Source of the DNA: Acidimicrobiia bacterium
GTDB taxonomy: Bacteria > Actinomycetota > Acidimicrobiia > Acidimicrobiales > Poriferisodalaceae
Length of the DNA stretch: 64,000 nt
Reading direction: 5' to 3'
Assembly: GCA_022826045.1 (NCBI GenBank)
Contig: JAJDVQ010000013.1
Location: forward strand, 20,849-84,848
Position 1 is the stretch's first letter, and every line of letters starts with the position of its first letter. The position numbers were made by a program, and so were the translations under genes. Under the pieces are notes generated by a model that had not been told where the DNA came from, made no database searches, and was given only the letters and a program-made list of their open reading frames with translations. This document shows, in pieces, positions 48,050-56,343 of the stretch.

Positions 48050-48355
48050 ATGCGTCACGTACCCAGCCAAACGGCAGCAATCACGATCATCGCCGCGCTG
48101 ATCGCGTCCATGACACTGGCAGCCGTCACAGCATCCAACACGCTCCGCTCCGACATCGTCTCCGTACGGACCGGACTGCGAAACCAGATCAGCTCGGTGG
48201 AAACCGGTCTGCGAGACGAGATCGGGTCGCTGCGGACCGAACTGCATGACTTCCGAACCGAGGTCGGTGCGGTGCTGCTCGATCATGCCGAACGTCTCTC
48301 GCGCATCGAAGCCCTGCTCTTGAACGGCACCATCGGCTCGAGCCAGCAGTCCTGA
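48050..48355 (+). CDS. Single-TM/coiled-coil protein, copy B (shortened)
   Basis: Near-identical to copy A from QTAAITII onward; three hendecads instead of four; lacks the N-terminal ~55 aa extension. Confidence 0.7.
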   Translation: MRHVPSQTAAITIIAALIASMTLAAVTASNTLRSDIVSVRTGLRNQISSVETGLRDEIGSLRTELHDFRTEVGAVLLDHAERLSRIEALLLNGTIGSSQQS

Positions 48356-48453
48356 GCACTGGCCCCAGCCCTGCTCCGGTGGGCTCGTATTCGTACTGAA
48401 TGCGGCAACGTCCGGACCCCAACATTCACATTCTCGATGATAAGATTGAGAAA

Positions 48454-49050
48454 ATGAATACATCAGCGTCGGCGCTGGTGCCGCTGTTCAGATCAGATCA
48501 GCAGCTGCGCATTCTCGGTGTCCTCTTCGGCGGCACCGGGGATGAGCTCACTGTGGGAGAACTCGCCGTGCGCGCCGACGTTGCGCAAGCCACCGCGAGC
48601 CGCGAGGTCGCTCGTCTCGAACAGCACGACCTCGTGAAGACGCGGGCTCTGGGCCGCAACCGGCTGGTGCGCCCCAACTGGAGCCTGCCGTGGGCGCCGG
48701 AACTGCGCTCGATCCTGTTGCAGACCGTCGGCGTGCTGGGGCGCCTGGGCGAAGCGCTCAGCGGGCTGGAAGGAGTCGACGAAGCGTTTGTGTTCGGATC
48801 GTGGGCCGCACGCTTCGAAGGCGAGCCAGGCCCGTTTCCGAACGATGTCGATGTCGTCGCAGTCGGCGACGTGCCGCTGCGGTCGGTTCGCAGAAAATGC
48901 CGTGAGGTCGAGCAGCACCTGCGAGTAGGCATCAATCCTGTTGTGATCGACGCTGAAACTTGGAGTGCTCCAGAAGCGGAGCCCTTCGTCACTCACATCC
49001 GGGAGCAGCCGCTGGTGCCGATCTCACTCGATGCAGGCCCCGATGGCTGA
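48454..49050 (+). CDS. wHTH-nucleotidyltransferase (MNT-like) fusion
   Basis: 'LTVGELAVRADVAQATASREVARLEQHDLV' HTH then 'GVDEAFVFGSWAARFEGEPGPFPNDVDVVAVGD' NTase motif; ATG 48454. Confidence 0.8.
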   Translation: MNTSASALVPLFRSDQQLRILGVLFGGTGDELTVGELAVRADVAQATASREVARLEQHDLVKTRALGRNRLVRPNWSLPWAPELRSILLQTVGVLGRLGEALSGLEGVDEAFVFGSWAARFEGEPGPFPNDVDVVAVGDVPLRSVRRKCREVEQHLRVGINPVVIDAETWSAPEAEPFVTHIREQPLVPISLDAGPDG

Positions 49051-49190
49051 CTGGCTGGCGGAGGCGATTGCAACCGGAGACGTGGAGCGAGTGCCGGCGA
49101 ACATGGGTGCGGCCGATGAGCGCTCACGGCCGGGGCACCAAGCCGGCAAATCACGAAAAAGGCACATAGCCCGTAACACCCTGAGTCAGA
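49043..49190 (+). pseudogene. Truncated partner of the wHTH-NTase (HEPN-like partner suspected)
   Basis: ATG 49043 overlaps NTase stop; 'MADWLAEAIATGDVERVPANMGAADERSRPGHQ...' degenerates before the HNH gene. Confidence 0.45.
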
Positions 49191-49253
49191 CCCAGGCCTC
49201 GACCGCCGACCCCAACGTCATGGCTGTAACACTCCCTTTGTACGGTTGTTCTC

Positions 49254-50474
49254 ATGGCAACGGACAGCGACGGCCGAGTTGGCGGGGACGGCGCCCCTGC
49301 CGCGGATGCCCCGCATGAGGCACCTGCGGGTGTCGAGGTGCGGGCCGATGCGGTGGCGGTGTCTGCGCTGTCTGATGCTGCGTTGCATCGCCGGCTGGCC
49401 GAGATCGGGCGGGCAACGTCGGCGTTGGCGGCGCTGCGCAGCGAGACGCTGCGGGAGCTGACGCGCCGTACCGACGTTGCGACGGCCGAACAGACAGCCA
49501 AGGACACACTGAGAATCCCGGGGCGGGCTGCGCGCAGCGAAGTGAAGCTCAGCGTGGCGCTCGGCGACCTCGACGCGACCCGCAGCGGCCTCGAGAAAGG
49601 CGCTATTCCCGACGGGCACGCTCAGCTGATCGCCCGCGCGTCGACCGAGGGGCCTATCGACGAGGCATGGCTCGCCGAGCGGGCACAGCGCGAGGGGTAC
49701 GACCAGTTCCGCCGCACCGTCGCCCGCCACCAGGCCGAGGCGAGCAGCGACGACGGCGCCTCGCTGCTGGAGCGCCAGCGCCAGGCTCGCTCAGGGAAGA
49801 TCTTCACCAGCCGGCACGACGGCATGGTGGTGCTCAATGCCCAGTTCGACCCCGTCACCGGCGCCCGACTGGCGACCGTGATTGCCGCGGCCGAACGGCG
49901 TCTCTACAGCAACGAAGACCCCAAGTCACGGCCGTCGCACACCCAGCGCACCGCAGACGCGATCGCAACGCTGATGCTCGAACCCGACACCGCGCGTCCC
50001 GCAGGCACCTCACTGCTGGTGGTGGCCGACTACGACGCCGTGAACCACCGGCTCGTCAACGCCCGCCTGTCAGACGGCACACCCATCCCCATCGGTGAGA
50101 TCGGCCGCATCGCCGCCGACGCACGAGTGCTGCCGGCGATCTTCAACCACGCAACCGGCGACCTGCGCATGGGCCGCAGCCGCCGCACCGCCACCGAACT
50201 GCAGCGTGCCGCGCTCGCACTGCGTGACCAGGGCTGCATCGGCTGCGACGTGTCGCCCGACTACTGCCGAGCGCACCACATCATCGAATGGCAGCACGGC
50301 GGCCGAACCGACTACGACAACCTCGTGCTGGTCTGCAACGACTGCCACCACAAGATCCACGACCACGGCCACACCGTCGAACGAGTGCCTGGCACCGGCC
50401 GTCACGAACTGCGCTCTCCCGCAACGCCACCGTCGACGGGTGACAGCACGGCCCCAAGAGCACCGCCCGCCTGA
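49254..50474 (+). CDS. DUF222 / HNH endonuclease (13E12 repeat-family-like), intact copy
   Basis: 406 aa; C-terminal HNH 'CIGCDVSPDYCRAHHIIEWQHGGRTDYDNLVLVCNDCHHKIHDHG'. Confidence 0.93.
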   Translation: MATDSDGRVGGDGAPAADAPHEAPAGVEVRADAVAVSALSDAALHRRLAEIGRATSALAALRSETLRELTRRTDVATAEQTAKDTLRIPGRAARSEVKLSVALGDLDATRSGLEKGAIPDGHAQLIARASTEGPIDEAWLAERAQREGYDQFRRTVARHQAEASSDDGASLLERQRQARSGKIFTSRHDGMVVLNAQFDPVTGARLATVIAAAERRLYSNEDPKSRPSHTQRTADAIATLMLEPDTARPAGTSLLVVADYDAVNHRLVNARLSDGTPIPIGEIGRIAADARVLPAIFNHATGDLRMGRSRRTATELQRAALALRDQGCIGCDVSPDYCRAHHIIEWQHGGRTDYDNLVLVCNDCHHKIHDHGHTVERVPGTGRHELRSPATPPSTGDSTAPRAPPA

Positions 50475-50582
50475 GCGCCGGGGCGGCGAGGCGAGGGTCT
50501 GTCCCCGCCATTCCAGGTCAGCTGCGAGGCAACCCGACAAGCCGGGAAGTCTGGCCTTGCCCCTGTCGTCAGCGTTCCGCGC

Positions 50583-51104
50583 TCAGGCTCGATTCCGCGG
50601 GCCTCGTTGCAGCACGTTGAGCAGGTGCTCGGCGTGGCATGTCAGAAGTGTGAGGCGGCAGGTCTTCGGTTCGCGGGTGCCAGCGTGGTGCAGGTAGGTC
50701 ACACGCAGGGCCGTGCTGCCGGCGCCGCCGAGCAGGCGATTGCTGCGCAGGCCCTTGTGCCACCAGCCGCCGAACTCCCAGAACGGATCCACTTCGACGA
50801 TCTCTGCGCTTACGACTGCTCGGGCATCTACGCGCTGACCGCGGAATGGCCGCACACGGGCCGCGAAGCCATCACCGTCGATCTGCAGTTCCAAGCGCAT
50901 ACGGCTGAACATCCACGACGCAGCTGCGAACGACATGACCAGCGGGACCGTGACCCACAACCGGGCTGTACCCGTCAGGTCATCGTCGGGGACGGCGGTG
51001 ACGAGCGTGCCCAGCCCTGCCGCCATCACCAGCAGCGCCACTACGAATATCTGCTGTGCGCGCCGGCTCTTGCCGTCGAACCGCTCCACGATCTCGCTCG
51101 GCAC
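50583..51104 (-). CDS. Small membrane protein (PH-like domain), hypothetical
   Basis: Two TM segments 'QQIFVVALLVMAAGLGTLVTAV', 'LWVTVPLVMSFAAASWMFS'; second, degraded copy at 45395-45640. Confidence 0.65.
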   Translation of the reverse strand: MPSEIVERFDGKSRRAQQIFVVALLVMAAGLGTLVTAVPDDDLTGTARLWVTVPLVMSFAAASWMFSRMRLELQIDGDGFAARVRPFRGQRVDARAVVSAEIVEVDPFWEFGGWWHKGLRSNRLLGGAGSTALRVTYLHHAGTREPKTCRLTLLTCHAEHLLNVLQRGPRNRA

Positions 51105-51107
51105 CGC

Positions 51108-51740
51108 CTACAACGCTTCGAGTCGAGCGACCCAGCCGTCGAAGCGGGGACACGCTTCCCGGATACTCGCGAGGCCGATCGCCTTGGCAATCGCCGGGCC
51201 GTGAAGCCGCTTCTCGTACCTCATTCGGTGGTCTTTGAAACAGCGCTCGACCCGCTTGCTCGGGGCGGTTGTGGCACCGTCGTTGATGTCCTCCGGTGTT
51301 CCGTGGCCACCAGCGATCTGTCCGAGGGTTTCAAGCGCCGAGGCCGGCAGTCCCGCGATGACGCCGAACGAACTCGGGTCCGAGAAGAGCAACGCCTCAA
51401 GCTCATACTGCTGGACGTAGGCGAACTGCGGGGTGACACGAGGCTCTCGCCGGCTGTGGTTGCCGATTGCCGCGTCGATCCGTGCCGTGAGGTCGTCAAT
51501 CGTCTCGCCCGGCTGTGGTCGGCCAAAACCGTAGAAATCCACCAATGAGGTCACGGCGTCGTAGTTCCAGGACAGCATCGCCATATGCGGCGCAAGCCGG
51601 TCAACGCTGATCTTGCCACCACGACCCCACGGCTTGATCGGATCCACCAAAATGCCTTGGTCAGCGAGGTGCGGCGACAACAGCTGCTTGACGAACTCTT
51701 CCTCGGTCTCGCCCTCGACAGCGATAGCCACCCGCTTCAC
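51108..51740 (-). CDS. DUF4276 (TOPRIM-like) protein
   Basis: 'KRVAIAVEGETEEEFVKQLLSPHL', 'YGFGRPQPGETIDDLTARIDAAI', 'QFAYVQQYELEALLFSDPSSF'. Confidence 0.87.
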   Translation of the reverse strand: MKRVAIAVEGETEEEFVKQLLSPHLADQGILVDPIKPWGRGGKISVDRLAPHMAMLSWNYDAVTSLVDFYGFGRPQPGETIDDLTARIDAAIGNHSRREPRVTPQFAYVQQYELEALLFSDPSSFGVIAGLPASALETLGQIAGGHGTPEDINDGATTAPSKRVERCFKDHRMRYEKRLHGPAIAKAIGLASIREACPRFDGWVARLEAL

Positions 51741-52921
51741 GGACGACCGCCGAGCAGGTTCATCTGCCAGAGTTCTCCAGCCGTGTAGTTCTCGTCAAGC
51801 CAGCGCACATAGTCCGCTCGGTCCAAGCGGCGCACCATCGTCTCCGATTTCTTCAATTCCATCACGACGATCTCGCTGAGATCGAATACATCGACAAGCA
51901 ACGGCGATTGGGTTGCCACGATTACCTGACACTGGCCTGCGAGGGCTTCGATCATCGATCCGATCAGCGAGACAGCCGCAGGATGCAGGCCGAGTTCTGG
52001 CTCATCGAGGACCATCACCTTGGGCAGCATGTCGGGTGGAAGATTGAGAAGCGTGATCAACGCGAAGAACCGCAGCGACCCATCCGAGGTCAGATGGGCG
52101 CCGAGGGTCTTGTCCCATTCCGCTGCGCGCCATCTCAAGATCGCTTTGCCGTTCCGTTCCTCAAGGAGAAATTGATCAAAGTTGGGCAGGATGCGTCGAA
52201 TGTTGCATTGGACCCACTCGTAGTGATCCGGGTACTCGTCCAAGAGGCGAAGAAGCACAGCGGCCAAGTTGCCGCCGTCGGAGCGCAGCAAGCGGTTGTC
52301 GCTCGCGTCCCATGGCCGCTTCATGGGGGCGCCGAGGGAGGTGTCGTGGAACTGAAAGGTGTGGCAATCCCTCAGCAGGTTGCAGACCACACGCGCCGTC
52401 GTGGGATTCACATCTGACATGCGACCCTTGGCAGCCTCATCAATCCTCGCTTCAGTGTGACCGCTGCCCGCCGAGATCCATTTGGCCAAGCCCGGCCCTC
52501 TTTTCGGATCGCTGAATCGCCAACGCTCGTCGCTGAAGATGAAGCGATCGGGAGCGCCGTAGGACAGCGAGATCGAGTACTCGTTCAGCCCCTTCGAAGT
52601 CGAGAGGCGAACATCGGCATCCATCCGCGGCGTCACTTTGTTCCCCATGAACAGCTGGTCGCCGGCACCGCCGTATTGGTTGACGAACTGCTCAAGGCGA
52701 CCTGACCGCAGCATCCAACCCAACATCTCAAAGAAGCGAACGAAGTTTGACTTGCCCGAACCATTCGCGCCGATGAGAACCGTCACGCCGCCCAGTCCGT
52801 CCAACTCAACGTCGGCGAGCGAACGAAATCCTCGAATCGCGACCGACTCAAGAGTCGCCGATGAATGCGACGCCGCCGTCCGGACCTGCGCCAGCTCTTC
52901 CCATTGGGGTTCGTCAACCAT
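51737..52921 (-). CDS. AAA (SMC/OLD-like, AAA_21) ATPase
   Basis: 'IRGFRSLADVELDGLGGVTVLIGANGSGKSNFVRFFEML', 'VMVLDEPELGLHPAAVSLIGSMIEALAGQCQVIVATQSPLLVD'; 4-nt overlap with DUF4276 gene. Confidence 0.92.
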   Translation of the reverse strand: MVDEPQWEELAQVRTAASHSSATLESVAIRGFRSLADVELDGLGGVTVLIGANGSGKSNFVRFFEMLGWMLRSGRLEQFVNQYGGAGDQLFMGNKVTPRMDADVRLSTSKGLNEYSISLSYGAPDRFIFSDERWRFSDPKRGPGLAKWISAGSGHTEARIDEAAKGRMSDVNPTTARVVCNLLRDCHTFQFHDTSLGAPMKRPWDASDNRLLRSDGGNLAAVLLRLLDEYPDHYEWVQCNIRRILPNFDQFLLEERNGKAILRWRAAEWDKTLGAHLTSDGSLRFFALITLLNLPPDMLPKVMVLDEPELGLHPAAVSLIGSMIEALAGQCQVIVATQSPLLVDVFDLSEIVVMELKKSETMVRRLDRADYVRWLDENYTAGELWQMNLLGGRP

Positions 52922-53062
52922 CAGGCACTCGACACCTCATTGACCGGGAGCTGTCGATGGGCTCGTCCAACTCTGCGGCAACCGGATGCTTCTTGATCCT
53001 ACGGTGCCACCCGGGACGCGACGGGTTCGGAGGCGCAGCAACGGCACGGGCGACGACTCAAG

Positions 53063-53100
53063 TTGGGGAATTGGAGGCCGTTGCTTTGGGGATTTGGAGG
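53063..53100. promoter_or_regulatory. Paired TTGGGGAATTGGAGG / TTGGGGATTTGGAGG repeat, 23-bp spacing
   Basis: 53063-53077 and 53086-53100; same core and spacing as 47932-47970. Confidence 0.8.
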
Positions 53101-53142
53101 CATCAACTCCAAGGATGCTGACGCTGGCGCCCGTTCGGGGCC

Positions 53143-54381
53143 TCAGATGCCGACGCGGATCTGCAGGTTGCGGGGGCCTCGGATCTGCGAGCCGCCCCAT
53201 TCGGCGCTGCGGCCGTCGGCGTCGGTGGCGAGCTCGAAGTTGGGGAAGCGTGCGAGCCACTCTTCGAGCGCGACCTTGAGCTCCATGCGGGCCAGGTTCG
53301 AGCCCAGGCAGCGATGGATGCCGATGCCGAAGGCGACGTGCCGGTTGTGGGCTCGATCGATGAGAACCTCATCGGGACGGTCGAACATGGCGGGGTCGCG
53401 GTTGCTCGCACCGAAGGGCAGGTACACCTTGTCGCCCTTGGGGACCGGGCAGCCGCTGATCTCGGCCTCGTCGGTGGCGCTGATCCGGGCCATGGTCACC
53501 GGCGCGTAGGCCCGCAGGAATTCCTCGATGGCCGAATCGAGCAGTTCCGGCTCGGCCAGCAGTCGCTCGCGGTCGTCGGGATGGGTCGCCAGGTGCAGCA
53601 GGCTGGCCGATATCGAGCTCCACGTGGTGTCGATGCCGGCCAGCAGCAGCAGGAAACCGACACCGGTGATGTGGCGATTGGTGAGCGGGTCGCCGTTCGG
53701 CAGCCGCATGTCGATCAGCTTCGAGGGAAGATCATCTGCACGTTCCTCGCGGCGAGCGTCGACGAGGTCGCCGAAGTACTTCAGCACTTCGCGGGTCGCA
53801 AGGGCTCGGTGGTCGTGCTCCTCGGGTGTGGCCTGCAGCACGGCGACAGCCCAGCGGGTGAACATCGGCTCGTCCGATTCGGGCAGGCCCAGGATGCGGG
53901 CGATCACCCGCACCGGGATGTACTTGGAGAAGGCGTCGGCCGCGTCGACTACCCCGGAACCGCCGCGGTCCGCCCCCGTCTCGGCCGCGATGACGTCGAG
54001 GCGCTCGCGGGCGATGCTGCGCGTCACCTCGACGAGGTCCTCCACTGCCCTGGGCGAGAAGAACGGCAGCAGCATCCGGCGGGCGTCGGCATGGAATGGC
54101 GGATCGGAGGTGATCGGCGGGGCCGAGATGAACGACGCACCCTCAGGCGTCTGCGCCACCGAGCTGTCGCGTGAGCTGAAGTTGTCGGTGTCGTAGGCCA
54201 CCGCCGCGATGTCGTCCCAGGTGGTGGGCATCCACCCGCCGCCGTTCCGGTCGCTGTGCGCGACAGGGCACTCGGTGCGCAGTTGGTCCCAGACCACTGA
54301 CGGGTCCGCTATGTACTCGTCGCTGAAGATGTCGAAGTCACGCTCGACGTCCACACGATCGGCCTCGGTCGTCGTGCTCAC
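53143..54381 (-). CDS. Cytochrome P450
   Basis: 'FGIGIHRCLGSNLARMELKVALEEWLARFP'. Confidence 0.95.
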   Translation of the reverse strand: MSTTTEADRVDVERDFDIFSDEYIADPSVVWDQLRTECPVAHSDRNGGGWMPTTWDDIAAVAYDTDNFSSRDSSVAQTPEGASFISAPPITSDPPFHADARRMLLPFFSPRAVEDLVEVTRSIARERLDVIAAETGADRGGSGVVDAADAFSKYIPVRVIARILGLPESDEPMFTRWAVAVLQATPEEHDHRALATREVLKYFGDLVDARREERADDLPSKLIDMRLPNGDPLTNRHITGVGFLLLLAGIDTTWSSISASLLHLATHPDDRERLLAEPELLDSAIEEFLRAYAPVTMARISATDEAEISGCPVPKGDKVYLPFGASNRDPAMFDRPDEVLIDRAHNRHVAFGIGIHRCLGSNLARMELKVALEEWLARFPNFELATDADGRSAEWGGSQIRGPRNLQIRVGI

Positions 54382-54545
54382 GGCAAGCCCCCCTCACCTG
54401 AGGCTCGGCAGGTCCCAGACGCTGCCAGCGTAGGCCAGGCGCCCAGCAGAGGCCGCGTGCGCGTCATGAGCAGTGTCATGAGCTTGAGCAGTGTCATGAG
54501 CTATCGACATACATCAGTGCATGGAGAGCGCTCTAGTCTGCCGGT

Positions 54546-55124
54546 ATGTCACTCCCGCGACCAGCCCAACCGCGTCTGGAACCCTTGGAGTGGGCCGCCG
54601 AGCTCGCACGCGAGGCGATGAAATCCTCGCCGGCCAACGTGGTGAACATGCGGGCGACGATGGCCCACAACCGCCTCGTCTCCAAGGCCATGGGCATGTT
54701 CTCCCAGACCATCCTGCTGAAATTCGAAGGCGACCTCACACGGCGCGACGTGGAGATCGCCGTGCTGCGAACTTGCTGGAATTGCAGCTCGGAGTACACG
54801 TTCGGCCAGCACGGTCTCGTGGCGCTCGTCGACGGCGTGACCGAGGCCGAGCTCTACGACGCGACCCGTCCCGTAGCACAAGGTCACTGGACGCCCGCCG
54901 AGGCCGCCATGCTCCAGCTCGTCGACGATCTGTGCGCCGACGACTGCGTGTCCGACGCGGCTTGGGCCGCAGCGTCGCAGCACTACAGCGCCGCCGACAT
55001 GTGCCAGCTGCTCGCCGTGTCGGGCTGCTACCGCATGGTGTGCGGCTTCAACAACAGCGCCGGCGTGCAACTCGAAGAAGGCGTGCCCGGCTGGCCGATG
55101 CCACCCGCAGCATCCCCGTCCTGA
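54546..55124 (+). CDS. Carboxymuconolactone decarboxylase/AhpD-like protein
   Basis: 'LTRRDVEIAVLRTCWNCSSEYTFGQHGLVAL' CxxC-like segment. Confidence 0.78.
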   Translation: MSLPRPAQPRLEPLEWAAELAREAMKSSPANVVNMRATMAHNRLVSKAMGMFSQTILLKFEGDLTRRDVEIAVLRTCWNCSSEYTFGQHGLVALVDGVTEAELYDATRPVAQGHWTPAEAAMLQLVDDLCADDCVSDAAWAAASQHYSAADMCQLLAVSGCYRMVCGFNNSAGVQLEEGVPGWPMPPAASPS

Positions 55125-55253
55125 GTCGGCCGGCCCGCACTGCCCGAAACTCGCCCGTTTTCCGTCGCCGCACCGCCCGAAACACACCGGTCCTCCGCCG
55201 CCCGCGGGCCCTCGCAGCCATGCGTCGGGGGGCGCGCAGCTAGCGTCCGCGCC

Positions 55254-56270
55254 ATGAATTCCGACGCGGGAGACGCGGGAACCGCCGGAGGGACTGAAGG
55301 CACCAGCGAACCCGAACCGGTGGTGCTCTACGACGAAGTCGACACGGTCGCGTTCATCACGCTGAACCGGCCGGAGCGCATGAACACCCTCACCGAGAGC
55401 GTCATTGCCGGTGTGGCAGACGGCATCGACCGGGCGACGGCGTCGCGCAACGTCCGCTCGATCGTGCTCCGTGGCAACGGCCCCACGCTCACAGCCGGCT
55501 ACGACCTGAATCCAGGCGGCGGCACCCCGACCGCGTCAGGGCAGGCCTCAAGCGGCGGGACGCACGACGAGCTGTACGACTCATGGGGCAGTCCGTACAG
55601 CGCCCCCGGCCCCAAGCCGCGAGAAGGCGCCTGGGACCCGGTGCGCGACTGGCAGTTCATGGGCCACAACGTGAAGCGGTTCATGAAGATCTGGGAGTGC
55701 CCCAAGCCCGTGCTGGGCCAGATCCACGGCTGGGCGATCGGCGGGGCCACCGACATGATCCTGTGCTGCGACCTGCTGTTCATGGCCGACGACGCCCACA
55801 TCGGCTACGCCCCGTCGCGCATCTACGGCACGCCCACCACGATGATGTGGGTATACCGGCTGGGCCTCGAGCACGCCAAGCAGTTCCTGCTGTCGGGCGA
55901 TGCCATCGACGCCGACACCGCCCACCGCATCGGTCTCGTCGCCTACGTGCACCCGCCCGACGAACTCGGCGAGCGGGTCGAGGCGTTCGCCCGGCGGCTC
56001 GCTCACATCCCCGCCAACCAGCTCGCGCTCAACAAGCTGCTGATCAACCAGGCCTACGAGAACATGGGCCTGCGCACCAGCCAGCTTCTGGGCACATTCT
56101 TCGACGGCGTGACCCGCCATACCGAAGAGGCCTACCGCTGGGTGGAGGACTTCGAGACGAAGGGCTTCCGCCAGGTGATCGCTGAGCGCGACACACCCCA
56201 CGGCGACTACGGCGAGCGGCCCCGACCGAACGAGCAGCGGATTCCCAAGCGCCGCATCGACAACCGATGA
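55254..56270 (+). CDS. Enoyl-CoA hydratase/isomerase (crotonase) family
   Basis: 'VAFITLNRPERMNTLTESVIAGVADGID', 'KPVLGQIHGWAIGGATDMILCCDLLFMADDAHIGYAPSRIYG'. Confidence 0.93.
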   Translation: MNSDAGDAGTAGGTEGTSEPEPVVLYDEVDTVAFITLNRPERMNTLTESVIAGVADGIDRATASRNVRSIVLRGNGPTLTAGYDLNPGGGTPTASGQASSGGTHDELYDSWGSPYSAPGPKPREGAWDPVRDWQFMGHNVKRFMKIWECPKPVLGQIHGWAIGGATDMILCCDLLFMADDAHIGYAPSRIYGTPTTMMWVYRLGLEHAKQFLLSGDAIDADTAHRIGLVAYVHPPDELGERVEAFARRLAHIPANQLALNKLLINQAYENMGLRTSQLLGTFFDGVTRHTEEAYRWVEDFETKGFRQVIAERDTPHGDYGERPRPNEQRIPKRRIDNR

Positions 56271-56343
56271 CCGTACGCAGCGCTGCGAGCCGCAGCAGGG
56301 CCACACGGCTGCCGATCGGCAGGGCGGCACTAGCGTTCGTGCG

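Noticed and set aside
6013-53143. Integrase, recombinase, terminal inverted repeats or tRNA marking island borders
   Set aside because: None recognised on either strand; only a transposase-like zinc ribbon fragment was seen.
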